DNA from: Terribium retamae
GTDB taxonomy: Bacteria; Pseudomonadota; Alphaproteobacteria; Rhizobiales; Rhizobiaceae
Assembly (NCBI RefSeq): GCF_022347545.1
Contig: NZ_JAKREW010000010.1
Location: 1 to 64,000, forward strand
Length of the DNA: 64,000 nt
Reading direction: 5' to 3'
Positions 7,019 through 16,416 of this stretch are shown piece by piece. The first letter of the stretch is position 1. Each line of letters starts with the position of its first letter. The notes under the pieces were generated by a model that was given only the letters and a program-made list of their open reading frames with translations, searched no databases and was not told where the DNA came from. The translations under genes and the position numbers were made by a program.

Positions 7019-8682
7019 GATTTCTTTCCTTTCCGGGCGAGGCCGGCCATCACATAGGCGAGGGCTTGGCCGCTGAGTTCGGGGGAGAAGCATTGGTTGA
7101 TCTCATCGAGGTTGTCGCAACCCTCGATGAGGAGGTCGAGCACATGATGAAAATCTGTCGCGGCCGAAGTCAGCCCGAATGTGCCCTGTGTCAGGATGCC
7201 GACATTCTCGCCGAATGTTTCCATCTTTGGGGCACTGATCTCGAAATGATCGCCAATCCTCGCGACAACTCTGACGTGACGGGCGAGTGTCTCCTGGAGG
7301 ACGACTGGCGAATGCGTCGCGACAATCGCAAAGGCATTCTTTTCCTCAAGGACTATCCGGACGGCGTTCATAAGGGCTGCGGTCAGGGGCGGATGGAGGT
7401 GGGATTCAGGCTCGTCGAACAGGACGATGGCCTTTCGGGTCGCATGCGCCACGAGAGAGGTGAGCACATGCAATGCGATCTTGTGTCCAGTGCTCCACCC
7501 CATGAAGGCTTGGCGTGGATTGTCACCGAAGAGGTCGACGCGCGTTGATCCGTCCAGATCGATGAAAGACTGGTCGGCGAGCAGTGGCGCAAGCGCGGCA
7601 TCGAGCAGAGGTCCGTCTCCCTGCCGGTCGATCTGCTCCACGAGTCGGGTAAACTCGTCCGCAAGCTGGTCGAGGGACTTGAGCTTCGTCGTGGTGCGGC
7701 GGTCCTCAATCGAGACGATTTGCCGATCCTCCATCGGCGCAGCCTTCGCGTCGACAGCGTCGGCATCGTCTCGAGCTTCGCGAACGACATCTCGAAGGCC
7801 GGCGTAGACATAGCGCCCGCTCCCTTTCTCCACATCGGCGGCGATCTGCCGAAGATCGGAATCGAACACGCCGGGGAGGATGAAATTGTCGAATGCGCTG
7901 TAGGAGATGGCGATGATGCGCATGAATCCGATCGAGGCCGGCTCAAACTCACCGATCGCTCGGACGGCATCCAATGTTCGCTCGGAGGGTGAGGCGAAAG
8001 CGACGCGCGCAATCCGCGAAAGCAGAGTGCTTTTCCCAGAGCCGTTTCTTCCGATGACGACGATGATGCGTCGCGGCAGGATGACACGCGTTCCGCTCGG
8101 ACCAATGGGCCGTCGCGGACCCATGTAGAACAGTGGCTCTGGAGCATCGAAGTTCAGGATCAGGGGGGAGGTCCAACCGGCAGGCCGAAAGATGAGCGAA
8201 CCGGAGAGGTCGGCGAGGGCAGCGTAGCTGTTGGAGAAGATGGCAGTCGCATCAGCAAGGAAGCCGTCGTGGTCGCTGTTCTCGCGAAACAGGGACACGC
8301 GCCAACCCTCTTCTTGGTTGAACTCATTTCGCAGTCCTGGCGCCGCGACCACATCGCGGAGCGCTGTGACGATGGTGTCTCGGTCCGACCGGGGAATTTC
8401 GCTGAGGCGTTGGTAATAATCGAGCGAGTTTCCCACCGAACAAAAGTCGGGCGACAGCTGCTCGAATGGCTGTTTGATCTGAATCGTATCTGAGGCGGCC
8501 TGTCCACGTCGTAGTATTTTGACAGGCCCGATCAAGGTCGCAGGTGTGGAGCCTTCCGGCTGATAATAGAGGTGGTAGAGCGTCTGGAAGCTGTAATCGT
8601 TCCAATTGTCCTGCTGGAGCGCGAATGTCGATCCGAGTTGTTCGAGTGACCCTCTCTTCGGTGGGAAAACATTGATGACCAT
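7015..8682 (-). CDS. ptuA: AAA ATPase, Septu PtuA-like, 555 aa
   Basis: ABC-type ATPase of the OLD/RecF kind. Walker A GRNGSGKST is at 211-219, a signature-like WSTGHK at 396-401, Walker B IVLFDEPE at 419-426 and the His switch ATHS at 455-458. About 200 N-terminal residues of unknown fold precede the ATPase core. No TOPRIM domain follows, which separates it from Gabija GajA in the same island. It overlaps the HNH gene by 4 bases. Expected role: ATP-dependent sensor or clamp that holds the HNH nuclease inactive until infection, by analogy with Septu. It has its own 136-base upstream gap after gajB, so a separate promoter is possible. Confidence 0.7.
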   Translation of the reverse strand: MVINVFPPKRGSLEQLGSTFALQQDNWNDYSFQTLYHLYYQPEGSTPATLIGPVKILRRGQAASDTIQIKQPFEQLSPDFCSVGNSLDYYQRLSEIPRSDRDTIVTALRDVVAAPGLRNEFNQEEGWRVSLFRENSDHDGFLADATAIFSNSYAALADLSGSLIFRPAGWTSPLILNFDAPEPLFYMGPRRPIGPSGTRVILPRRIIVVIGRNGSGKSTLLSRIARVAFASPSERTLDAVRAIGEFEPASIGFMRIIAISYSAFDNFILPGVFDSDLRQIAADVEKGSGRYVYAGLRDVVREARDDADAVDAKAAPMEDRQIVSIEDRRTTTKLKSLDQLADEFTRLVEQIDRQGDGPLLDAALAPLLADQSFIDLDGSTRVDLFGDNPRQAFMGWSTGHKIALHVLTSLVAHATRKAIVLFDEPESHLHPPLTAALMNAVRIVLEEKNAFAIVATHSPVVLQETLARHVRVVARIGDHFEISAPKMETFGENVGILTQGTFGLTSAATDFHHVLDLLIEGCDNLDEINQCFSPELSGQALAYVMAGLARKGKKS

Positions 8683-8818
8683 CGCCTGAGCCCCTCGCGG
8701 TCGGATTGGTTATTGTTCTTTGTCGGCGAGCGAACCGACGCATCACGGCATCGATAAGCTTTGGATGCCCGCGTAGCCCGGCTCCGTGATGTGGAGGGGG
8801 AGCAAAGCTGTCCTATAA

Positions 8819-10732
8819 TCAAGGTTCAGTTTCTCCAGAAAAGCCCATTTCCGAAAGGAAGCGGGAGGGGCCTTTCGACCAACCGCGATAGTTTGCTGCT
8901 CGGGACAAAATTAGGCGCTCCCGAGTCCGTGTTATTGCAACGAAACAATTGCGCCGTTCTTCTTCCATTTCTGGGGACTCGCCACCTTTGTTGACGCTCT
9001 GCCACGACGGCATGATGGATTCGGCGAGTCCCGCAACATAGACGATATCGAATTCCAGTCCCTTCGAGGCATGAACCGTCAGGAGGGTAACGGTCGAGGG
9101 ATCACGCGGTGGTTCTTTGGAGCGCAGCGCCAGTCCTTGAATCAGCTCGTCCAGATCAATGTCGGCACCCTTTTCAGCCCGGATCTCCTTCACGCATATG
9201 TCCCACGCAGCCTTATCGTCTGCCGCGTCGCTCACGACGCCCTCCGCGCTGGTCGCTGAATCGACGAGCACGGGGATCGCTTCTCTAACGACCGGCCGCC
9301 ACGCTGTACGGGATTGTGCCAGACGAACAGCGAAGGCACCGAGCTTCGCGCCAATCGTATTGCCCATCGCGACGCTGGTTTTTCCCCAATGTTCGAAATT
9401 CGATAGTCCTGCTGCCTCTGCCTCGGCGGCTAGGATCGCAGGGTCTAAATCCTGCCCGGCGACGCGGTTGGCCGCGTCCACAAGCACCTTAAATACACGG
9501 ATGTCCGTCGGTCGCAGGGCCTGGTCGAGGCAGGCCTGCAGCCAAGTAAATTGCGGGGAAATGAAACGGTCTCGCCGTTGCGCGATTACTGCCTTGACAC
9601 CCTTCGACTGCAAAGCCTGCTGAATGGGGACGAGGAGCGAGCGGGTTCGAGCGAGGACAGCGGTTTTCCCCCATCTCGACGGCTCAGTTTCGGATATCTC
9701 GGTCGCCAAACCCTCGCTTTCCGCACTGTCGGACTCGAATAGGCGCAGACTGATCGATTCCGACATCGCAGCTTTAGCTGCCACCAGGGGTTTCTTTCCC
9801 GGCGTACGAAAGGTGTTGTGAGCTACCAGAAGATTGGCTGCGCCGACGATCTCTGGCGGGCACCGATGGTTCTCAACAAGCTGAATCAGCTCGGGACGGA
9901 AATCGGCACGCATCTTTTCTATTTGCCGATAGCTTGCTCCCGCCCACTGGTAGATGATCTGATCATCGTCCGCCACGGCGAAAAGGTTCTTGAACCCGTC
10001 ACCAGCGGCGAGCTGGATGAGGCGATACTGTGCTGGTGTTGTGTCTTGGAACTCATCGATCAGCCAGTAGGGGTATGTTCGTCTCGTCCGTTCCGCCACC
10101 CCGGGAACGTCTCGCAGAAGTCGACATGCGCCAAGGATCAGACCGTTAAAATCGATCGAATTGTGCTCACCCAGGGCTTGCTCATAAATTTGATAGACGC
10201 GCGCGATGGCTTCGCCGCTTCGCGTGTCTCGAAACTGAGACGCTGCTTTTTCTGGCACGACAAGGCGAGATTTCAACTGATCGATCGTTTTGAGCCAGCG
10301 AACATCATCTGGGTCGACTGCTTCGGTCTTTGCTGCGACGGCAAGGGCGTCGCTGAGCAGCGCCTCCCGATCCGCATCCTGATCAAAGATCGCGAAGTCG
10401 GGAGACATTCCGAGGTGTGAGCCGTGTTGGCGAAGCATTTGCGTGCAGAATGCATGGAAGGTTCCCATGAAGGCACGCTCGGTCAACCCGGGCACGAGTA
10501 GCTCAACGCGTTCTCGCATTTCCGCTGCCGCTTTGGTCGTGAAGGTCAGCGCGAGAATGCGGAAGTTCTTGCCACGGCTGTCATCAAGAATTTTGGCAAT
10601 CCTGGAGGTAAGGACGCGGGTCTTCCCAGATCCAGGTCCGGCAAGCACGAGCACCGAACCATCTCCCCAAACCGCGGCCTCTTTCTGAATGGGACTGAGG
10701 CTTGCAAGGATTGCTTCGAGCTCGGGGGTCAT
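8819..10732 (-). CDS. gajB: UvrD-like helicase, Gabija GajB, 637 aa
   Basis: Superfamily 1A helicase: Walker A AGPGSGKT (31-38), motif Ia LTFTTKAAAEM, motif II IDEFQD (225-230), motif III ADDDQIIYQWAGA, and late motifs VHASKGLEF and FVAITRTRERL. Its start codon shares one base with the gajA stop (TAATG), so the two are translationally coupled. A UvrD-like helicase after an OLD-family ATPase/TOPRIM nuclease is the defining Gabija pair; GajB binds GajA and is thought to respond to DNA ends or ssDNA during infection. It is somewhat longer than the roughly 500 aa of the reference GajB but complete by motif. Confidence 0.85.
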   Translation of the reverse strand: MTPELEAILASLSPIQKEAAVWGDGSVLVLAGPGSGKTRVLTSRIAKILDDSRGKNFRILALTFTTKAAAEMRERVELLVPGLTERAFMGTFHAFCTQMLRQHGSHLGMSPDFAIFDQDADREALLSDALAVAAKTEAVDPDDVRWLKTIDQLKSRLVVPEKAASQFRDTRSGEAIARVYQIYEQALGEHNSIDFNGLILGACRLLRDVPGVAERTRRTYPYWLIDEFQDTTPAQYRLIQLAAGDGFKNLFAVADDDQIIYQWAGASYRQIEKMRADFRPELIQLVENHRCPPEIVGAANLLVAHNTFRTPGKKPLVAAKAAMSESISLRLFESDSAESEGLATEISETEPSRWGKTAVLARTRSLLVPIQQALQSKGVKAVIAQRRDRFISPQFTWLQACLDQALRPTDIRVFKVLVDAANRVAGQDLDPAILAAEAEAAGLSNFEHWGKTSVAMGNTIGAKLGAFAVRLAQSRTAWRPVVREAIPVLVDSATSAEGVVSDAADDKAAWDICVKEIRAEKGADIDLDELIQGLALRSKEPPRDPSTVTLLTVHASKGLEFDIVYVAGLAESIMPSWQSVNKGGESPEMEEERRNCFVAITRTRERLILSRAANYRGWSKGPSRFLSEMGFSGETEP

Positions 10733-12642
10733 TAGGCACCTCCTTTCAGAGATTGAACGAGGTCCACGAATGGTTTCGGCATTTTTAATGCTAGGTCGGC
10801 GTCGGTCTCGACTTGAAGCCCCAAGCGGCTCACGCAGGCGATCTTCTCATTCTTCAATCGCTTTAGAAATTCGTCCTGGGGACATGTGAGCGCAGAGTTA
10901 GTCGTAGCGTCAGCCAGAATCGTGCGCAGCCGTTCCTCGTGACCGTCAGCGATCAGTTGGCTCTCCAGGTCGTGTGGGGGTGGAAGCGTTGAGACACGCC
11001 CGTCGAGGTCGGCTTCCACAAAGCCGCGCTTAATGAGCTGCGCGCGAAATTTTACGGCTTCACCATCTCCGTCCGTAATCATCCACCACGGAATCGCGAA
11101 CGATGTCGCAAGCGCCGGATAGATCGCGGCGTCTCCGTTGTTTTGAAAGTCGATGACTGCGACGCCGTGACGATCAAGGGGGTAGCCCAAGGCTCGGCCG
11201 ATCGCGTGCAACAATACGTACTCGGATTGCCCTTCAACGAGGACCCAACGGCGCGCGAAGAAAATCTCGCCCCGGACGCGACGACCAAGGAAAGAAAGTT
11301 CGTGCTCCTCTTGCGGCGTCACAAGGCCGCGCGAGCGGTGGCGCAGGTCTGAAATCGCCCCAGCAATTACCGCTTGGTCGCCATTCGCTTTGAAGCAACC
11401 AGCCAGTTTCTCAGCAATCGTAGGATCGAACCATGCGGTAGCGTCAATCCTTCCTGTGGCAGGGTTTTTGACGAGCATCGTGCCTTGGTGAGCGGCGAAC
11501 TGTGTAACGCCGTCGTTCCATGGCAAATCGGAGGCAACCGATCGAGGCATGAAGGCGAGTTCGGTTCGTCCATCTTGCAAACGGACGAGGCGAAGATTGT
11601 GCAAGGGCACGTTCTGAACGAAGTAGGGCGAATGGGTCGTGACGAGCTTCTGTCCAGGCAGCTCGCTGACCCGCTCCCACAGAGTCCGCGCGGCTTGCGG
11701 ATGAAGATGCGCTTCCGGCTCTTCCAGGAGAAAGATAGGTTCGGTGCCAGGCTGTTCTTCTTCGAGTTGCTGAAACGCCGCAGCTTGGAACAGGAAAATG
11801 ACCGACAGACTCTGAAGACCCTGACCATGGTGATCAAGAGGAAGCCAGGGGCGGAGTTCTTCGTTCTTCAGCACTACCGCAGCACGAGAGATCAGGTCCC
11901 AGGTGTTCATCGGCAGCATTCGTAGCCTTGCGTCGCCTTCGCTCTGACCAACGGCTATTTTGGCTGCCTGGCTGATTATCTTCGCGATATCAGCAAGTCG
12001 GGGGTCGGCAGCGAGTAGCTTGGTATCGAGACCGTCGAGGGTCGTCTGCACGTCAGCTTCGATGGCGGCCGGTATTCGAATGGACTTGAGCAGCCGTCCC
12101 CACAGCGCGGACCGAGGTCCAAACTCGTCGGCGGCGTCACGGAGGGCAGCCAAGTAGAACAAAGGAGCGTAAGCGAAGAAGCCCGACAGGTTCGTGGCGC
12201 GTTGGGATTTTTGCGTGAGGGGCTGGCCGGCGGCGTCAAGGAATTCCCAGGCTGGCTCGAAAGCCTCAGACTCCTGGTTCCATTCGCAAGTTACGCGCAG
12301 CGAAATCAAGTTGCGGCCAGCATCACTCAAGACGACCAGATCATCCAGGGCCGCGACCATGTCGGCATCCCAAGGTTCGGGCGCCTTTTCTTCCAGACGG
12401 AGAAGCACACGAACCGGGGGCGCCGTCTTGGGATCGTGCGTCTCGCCGGGCGAATGAACGTCGTGCTCGGTGAACCCCGTGCCGCGCCGTCCCCAGCGCC
12501 GGGATAGGGCGATCCGGACGGCTTCAAGTATCGCAGTCTTTCCGGTGTTGTTGGCGCCGATAAAAACCGTCGTGTCTTCTAGGTCCACGTCAAGGGCTTG
12601 AACACATCGAAAGTTTTCAATTCGGACCTGGCTTATTTTCAC
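10732..12642 (-). CDS. gajA: OLD-family ATPase/TOPRIM nuclease, Gabija GajA, 636 aa
   Basis: The start is a GTG preceded by GGGGGGAG. The N-terminal ABC-ATPase has Walker A GANNTGKT (29-36), Walker B FLLEEPEAHLHP (about 304-315) and TTHSP. The C-terminal TOPRIM nuclease domain has VLVEGQSE (E470, E474) and ITDGDGE (D524, D526). In Gabija, GajA is a sequence-specific DNA-nicking enzyme held off by normal nucleotide levels and released when phage replication depletes them; GajB is its partner. All catalytic residues I can check are present, so the system looks functional. It lies about 100 bases after the restriction gene and may be read from the same transcript. Confidence 0.88.
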   Translation of the reverse strand: MKISQVRIENFRCVQALDVDLEDTTVFIGANNTGKTAILEAVRIALSRRWGRRGTGFTEHDVHSPGETHDPKTAPPVRVLLRLEEKAPEPWDADMVAALDDLVVLSDAGRNLISLRVTCEWNQESEAFEPAWEFLDAAGQPLTQKSQRATNLSGFFAYAPLFYLAALRDAADEFGPRSALWGRLLKSIRIPAAIEADVQTTLDGLDTKLLAADPRLADIAKIISQAAKIAVGQSEGDARLRMLPMNTWDLISRAAVVLKNEELRPWLPLDHHGQGLQSLSVIFLFQAAAFQQLEEEQPGTEPIFLLEEPEAHLHPQAARTLWERVSELPGQKLVTTHSPYFVQNVPLHNLRLVRLQDGRTELAFMPRSVASDLPWNDGVTQFAAHQGTMLVKNPATGRIDATAWFDPTIAEKLAGCFKANGDQAVIAGAISDLRHRSRGLVTPQEEHELSFLGRRVRGEIFFARRWVLVEGQSEYVLLHAIGRALGYPLDRHGVAVIDFQNNGDAAIYPALATSFAIPWWMITDGDGEAVKFRAQLIKRGFVEADLDGRVSTLPPPHDLESQLIADGHEERLRTILADATTNSALTCPQDEFLKRLKNEKIACVSRLGLQVETDADLALKMPKPFVDLVQSLKGGA

Positions 12643-12744
12643 TATGCTCCCCCCGGAGGTCGATTAGCTGATCTCCAATTTCTATCGGTTTCATCTCTAG
12701 CAGCAAGAAACACGGGATCTGCCCAACGCAGCCGGCCGAGAGAT

Positions 12745-13809
12745 TCAGCTGCCCTCGATCGCAAGCGGCTTGCCGCTGAAGACGATGAGGTTGTCCGGCT
12801 CAGATGCAAACCACGCGTAGCTGCCCCAGGCGAGGCTACTGACCGTCTTGCGGAAGGGCTGGCCAGCGCGATCAAGATAAGCGGTCACGAAGGCAACGTG
12901 CTCGGATGGAAAACCGGCACCCTCCGAAATCTGGAGCAGGGCGGCCTTACGTGCCTCGTTCACCGGTCCATCGGTGTGCACCACCTCAACGAAGACAAGC
13001 AGGGGATGGGCAGGACCAAGGTCAACAAGAACTATGTCTGGCAGACTCTTGTCGGCCGGGATCGCTAGGCCGATTGCCTTAGCCAGCTCGTCATCCCGCG
13101 CGACAACCTTGTTGCCGCTCTCGCTCAAGGCGATTACGCCGGGTTTTTTGAGGAACTTCGACGCGAAGACCTCGATAACGGCCTTTGAGATGTCTGCGCT
13201 GGGGCCAGTCGTCATCCGGCGGGTTTCGCCGTTCGGAAAAGTAACGAGCTCATATTCGCCACCGCCGGCCGCGCCCTTGCGAACGATGGCGATGCGGGCA
13301 AGCGCGCCTGCATTAAGGTGCTTTGCCCGCCAGGCGGCCGCCTTTGCGATGAATGTCGCCTCGTCAAGATCGGGTGTCAGCAGGGCCGCGAAGTCGGCCT
13401 GCAACGCGTATCGCCCCGCCGGCGATGTCGTTGACAGGCCAGGCCGCTCAATGACGGCGCCATTCTGGATCAACGCATATCGGATCGTGTCGTCGCGGAT
13501 CGATTCCCGCGTGTTTACTGCGTACCAGCGGCCCGGGACGTCGGCCTTGCTCGGCCGGATCGACGCCTTCGCCCACTCCAGCCGCGCGTCGTCGCCGGTC
13601 TGGCCGGCCTGTTGGTCGGTCATGCGAGTGACCTGATCCGGACGTATCCAGCTGTCCGTTCCTTCTACAGCACCGGCGTAAATCATAACGAAGATGGTCT
13701 TCGCCGAAATCTCCCAAATCGAGCGATCGCGGTTGGCCGATCCCTCCGGAAAAATCACGGGTAGCCGGGCATGGATTTCGTTCCAAGGCAGAAGCGACGG
13801 GAGGCTCAT
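12745..13809 (-). CDS. BsuBI/PstI-family type II restriction endonuclease, 354 aa
   Basis: The C-terminal third has PDIVLVDLG (D258) and LLVFVEVVHTDGPVNEARK (E275), the nuclease core of the BsuBI/PstI restriction enzyme family; the N-terminal part (RPDQVTRMTDQQAG) fits the winged-helix domain of this family. Family members cut CTGCAG, but the specificity here is not proven. The ATG overlaps the methyltransferase stop (ATGA), so methylation is made first and restriction second on one mRNA. No C-protein controller gene is present. Length agrees with the 320-360 aa expected. Confidence 0.85.
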   Translation of the reverse strand: MSLPSLLPWNEIHARLPVIFPEGSANRDRSIWEISAKTIFVMIYAGAVEGTDSWIRPDQVTRMTDQQAGQTGDDARLEWAKASIRPSKADVPGRWYAVNTRESIRDDTIRYALIQNGAVIERPGLSTTSPAGRYALQADFAALLTPDLDEATFIAKAAAWRAKHLNAGALARIAIVRKGAAGGGEYELVTFPNGETRRMTTGPSADISKAVIEVFASKFLKKPGVIALSESGNKVVARDDELAKAIGLAIPADKSLPDIVLVDLGPAHPLLVFVEVVHTDGPVNEARKAALLQISEGAGFPSEHVAFVTAYLDRAGQPFRKTVSSLAWGSYAWFASEPDNLIVFSGKPLAIEGS

Positions 13810-15596
13810 GCCTTAAGTCCATAGGCGCCGCGCAGGGCCTTCTCTATTGCGGCTCGCGTCGCGCCCCGCTGGACTAATTGCTCGATCGGGGCCATGGCGG
13901 AAGCCGGGGGCAGAGGGATTGCTTCCAACTCGAAGGCGGAAACGGCGACGCTGCCGCTGATGCAGCGGAACACCTGATCAATCGTCTCGCTATTCAGCAC
14001 CGCAGCGACGGCGGCCGGCGAGACCTTCGGCGCGCCCATCGCGCGCACCATATTGAGGTGGTTCTCGACGACAACGCCGCCATGCGTCTCGATAAATTCC
14101 TGTGACAGCTCGGCCGCGATGAGGCGGCGCAGCTGTTCCTTGGCGGTGGTGCGCTGGACCAACACACAGCTCCGGTCGACAATCAGCCACTCATCGCCCT
14201 TTTCCGGCTTGAAGAAGGGAGCGTGATTCTTCTTATCGGCGCGGAACACGAAACGGCCGTCCGCGGTCACGGCTTCCGCCCAAATGAGGGGATGAAGGCC
14301 TCGACCGGCTCTCGCGCGCATCTGTGGCTTGAAGCGATTCCATACGAGCGGGCCGGTCGATACTTCATAACCCCAATCGGCCAGCCGAGATGGAAGGTCT
14401 TCAGCCGCGGCTATCAGCGGCACGTGCGCCGGCTCCCGCGGCGCGAGCCAAGGCGCAGTCGCGTCGGCCGGTAGGCCCACCTTGCCGTTCTTAGTAAGCC
14501 GCGCCTGCCGCTCGCTATCGACGTTGAGATAATGAACTTGAAAACGGGTGCGGTCGCCGCCCTTCTGATAGAGGGCGAGGAGTGTTTCCTGGAGCACGTC
14601 TTCAAAGACGCCCTTGCGCGCATGGACGAAGTCGATGGCGACGGGCGGAGCTTCCTCGGCGAGTAAATGCCGGAGCGCTGCGTAATATTGCCCGCCCAAC
14701 ACGCTTGTCGGCGTGAGATAGGCGATGACACCGCCTGGGCGTGTCCATCGCAGCGCGATATCCGTAAACACGCCATAAAGATTGGCATGGCCGTAAAGGC
14801 TACGGGCATAGCGAATGCGCTGCGCCGCCGTCAGCCGTACCCGACCATAGGGCGGATTGCCGACGACGAGATCGTAGATCTCTTGTGGTTGCTCTTCGAG
14901 CGTGTCGCAGACCTTGACGAATACCGGCACCTCGCGGCCGCTGGCGCGTGCGAGATCGGCAAAGGCGATCTCCAAAGCCGCTTGAGAAAGAGAAGCTGCG
15001 TGCGGGTCCAATTCCATCCCGGAAAGCCGGTTGCCGAGTTGGGCGAGGATAAAGGCGGGCTCACTGCCTGCCAGGCTGGTGCGCATCCTGGCTGCCGCTT
15101 CCAGAAGGAAAGCGCCACCGCCGCTGGCGGGATCGAGTACCCGAGCCGTCTTCCAGTCAACGCCGCCCTCGGTCGCCAGGTCGAGGAGGCGCCGGGTCAA
15201 TGCGGCAGGCGTGTAGAACGCGCCAAGGGAACTGCGCTCTTTGCCGGGCAGCAGCGTCGTGTAGAGGCTTGTGAGAGCATTGCAGCCCTCTGTTATAGGC
15301 AGGGCTGCCGCAAGGCGGCCCATGGAGTCGGCCAGTTGCTGCGCCGTGGCGTCCAGCTTGCCTCTCGCGATCACAAAAGGCGGACGTAAGTTTACCCCTG
15401 GCGCGACTTCGGCGGCGAATATCTCCAGGGCGGCTCGCGCGAATCGCGCGGCGTGGTCGGTACGACGTGGTTCGGGGATTGTTTCAGACCATGCGCGCGC
15501 CATGACCCGGGCACGGGCCAATTCAATGCGGACCGGCTCTAAGTCCGAAGCCTCAGGCTTGGTGCGCGTATTCGATTTCGACACGGCCACGTTCAT
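13806..15596 (-). CDS. N6-adenine DNA methyltransferase of the R-M pair, 596 aa
   Basis: The gamma-type order is visible: motif X-like SSLGAFYTPAAL (about 122-133), motif I DPASGGGAF (155-163) for S-adenosylmethionine binding, and catalytic motif IV NPPYGR (247-252). The C-terminal half should hold target recognition. This is the protecting enzyme for the BsuBI/PstI-type nuclease downstream. Start overlaps the recombinase stop by 4 bases and stop overlaps the endonuclease start by 4 bases, making a tight three-gene operon. It is longer than M.PstI (about 500 aa), with the extra length at both ends. Confidence 0.88.
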   Translation of the reverse strand: MNVAVSKSNTRTKPEASDLEPVRIELARARVMARAWSETIPEPRRTDHAARFARAALEIFAAEVAPGVNLRPPFVIARGKLDATAQQLADSMGRLAAALPITEGCNALTSLYTTLLPGKERSSLGAFYTPAALTRRLLDLATEGGVDWKTARVLDPASGGGAFLLEAAARMRTSLAGSEPAFILAQLGNRLSGMELDPHAASLSQAALEIAFADLARASGREVPVFVKVCDTLEEQPQEIYDLVVGNPPYGRVRLTAAQRIRYARSLYGHANLYGVFTDIALRWTRPGGVIAYLTPTSVLGGQYYAALRHLLAEEAPPVAIDFVHARKGVFEDVLQETLLALYQKGGDRTRFQVHYLNVDSERQARLTKNGKVGLPADATAPWLAPREPAHVPLIAAAEDLPSRLADWGYEVSTGPLVWNRFKPQMRARAGRGLHPLIWAEAVTADGRFVFRADKKNHAPFFKPEKGDEWLIVDRSCVLVQRTTAKEQLRRLIAAELSQEFIETHGGVVVENHLNMVRAMGAPKVSPAAVAAVLNSETIDQVFRCISGSVAVSAFELEAIPLPPASAMAPIEQLVQRGATRAAIEKALRGAYGLKA

Positions 15597-16165
15597 GCTG
15601 CTTGGCCTCCCCGGGCATGTTGAACGTCGAGAGCACGATAGAGCGTTGATCGTCCGACCTGCAGCATGCGCGCGATATCCGCAGGGCGCTCGCCGGCCTC
15701 CAGCAATGCGCGAGCGCGCCTCAGCTGCTCAGCATTCATCGCCTTCCTGCGCCCGATACGAACCCCGCGCATGCGCGCCGCGGCCAGTCCAGCTTTGGTG
15801 CGCTCGGCGATCAGTGCCCGCTCAGCTTCGGCGAGGGAGCCCATGAGGTGAAACACAAAACGACCGCCCGCGGTCGTCGTGTCAATACCCTCGGAGAGGG
15901 ATTGGAAGCCACAGCCCTTGCCCCCGAGCTCCTGAACAATGGTAATGAGGTGAGAAAGGGAGCGGCCGAGGCGGTCAAGCTTCCAGACTACGAGTATATC
16001 GTTTGGGCCGCACTCTTCCAGCGCCTCGTCGAGGCCCGGGCGCTTGGTCGATATCCTGGAGATCTGATCGTCGAAAATCTTCTTGCAGCCAGCGAGGCGC
16101 AAGGCGCGGCGCTGCTGATTCAGGTCCTCGTCGTTGGTCGACGCTCGCGCATATCCTATCTTCAT
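15593..16165 (-). CDS. Serine recombinase (resolvase/invertase family), 190 aa
   Basis: Starts MKIGYARAST with catalytic Ser9 and Arg7, then WKLDRLGRSL (D64, R65, R68), a GIDTTTAGGRFVFHLMGSLAE segment shorter than the long-helix dimer region of larger recombinases, and a C-terminal helix-turn-helix (ERPADIARMLQVGRSTLYRAL). It belongs to the small Tn3-resolvase/Gin-type group. The stop overlaps the methyltransferase start, so it is first gene of the restriction operon. I chose the start by family; an upstream ATG at 16204 has a better ribosome-binding site (AGGAAGG) and would add 13 residues. No transposase or matching inverted repeats are seen nearby. Confidence 0.85.
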   Translation of the reverse strand: MKIGYARASTNDEDLNQQRRALRLAGCKKIFDDQISRISTKRPGLDEALEECGPNDILVVWKLDRLGRSLSHLITIVQELGGKGCGFQSLSEGIDTTTAGGRFVFHLMGSLAEAERALIAERTKAGLAAARMRGVRIGRRKAMNAEQLRRARALLEAGERPADIARMLQVGRSTLYRALDVQHARGGQAA

Positions 16166-16172
16166 GGGCTTG

Positions 16173-16273
16173 TTTTGGGACAGAGTTTCGGGACACGCAA
16201 GCATCTGATTCAATCCTTCCTGCAAACGGTCCCAAAATCAGCCCTTTTCGGGACGGTGTTGCCGTTTGGCAAC
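16173..16273. promoter_or_regulatory. Repeat-rich region upstream of the recombinase, possible recombination or operator site
   Basis: Four copies of a TTTYGGGAC-type motif occur within 82 bases: TTTTGGGAC (16173-16181), TTTCGGGAC (16186-16194), the reverse form GTCCCAAAA (16229-16237) and TTTCGGGAC (16246-16254). They are followed by GTTGCC/GGCAAC (16258-16273) and an AT-rich stretch. Such clustered inverted sites resemble a res site or an operator for the recombinase operon. Confidence 0.4.
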
Positions 16274-16416
16274 TTATATTAGAACATAACATGAACATTA
16301 GAATAAATCGACGGCAGAGTTTGGCTGCTTTCGTCATGGAGCAGCTCAGGCAGGCCCTCAATTATGTGTTATAACCTCTGATATTGAGCTCTAAAGTCGA
16401 GGAAACGTCACGAGCT

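Noticed and set aside
8819..12642. Helicase/ATPase pair considered as recombination-repair genes (UvrD and RecF/OLD)
   Set aside because: Gene order, one-base overlap, TOPRIM residues and defence neighbours fit Gabija better.
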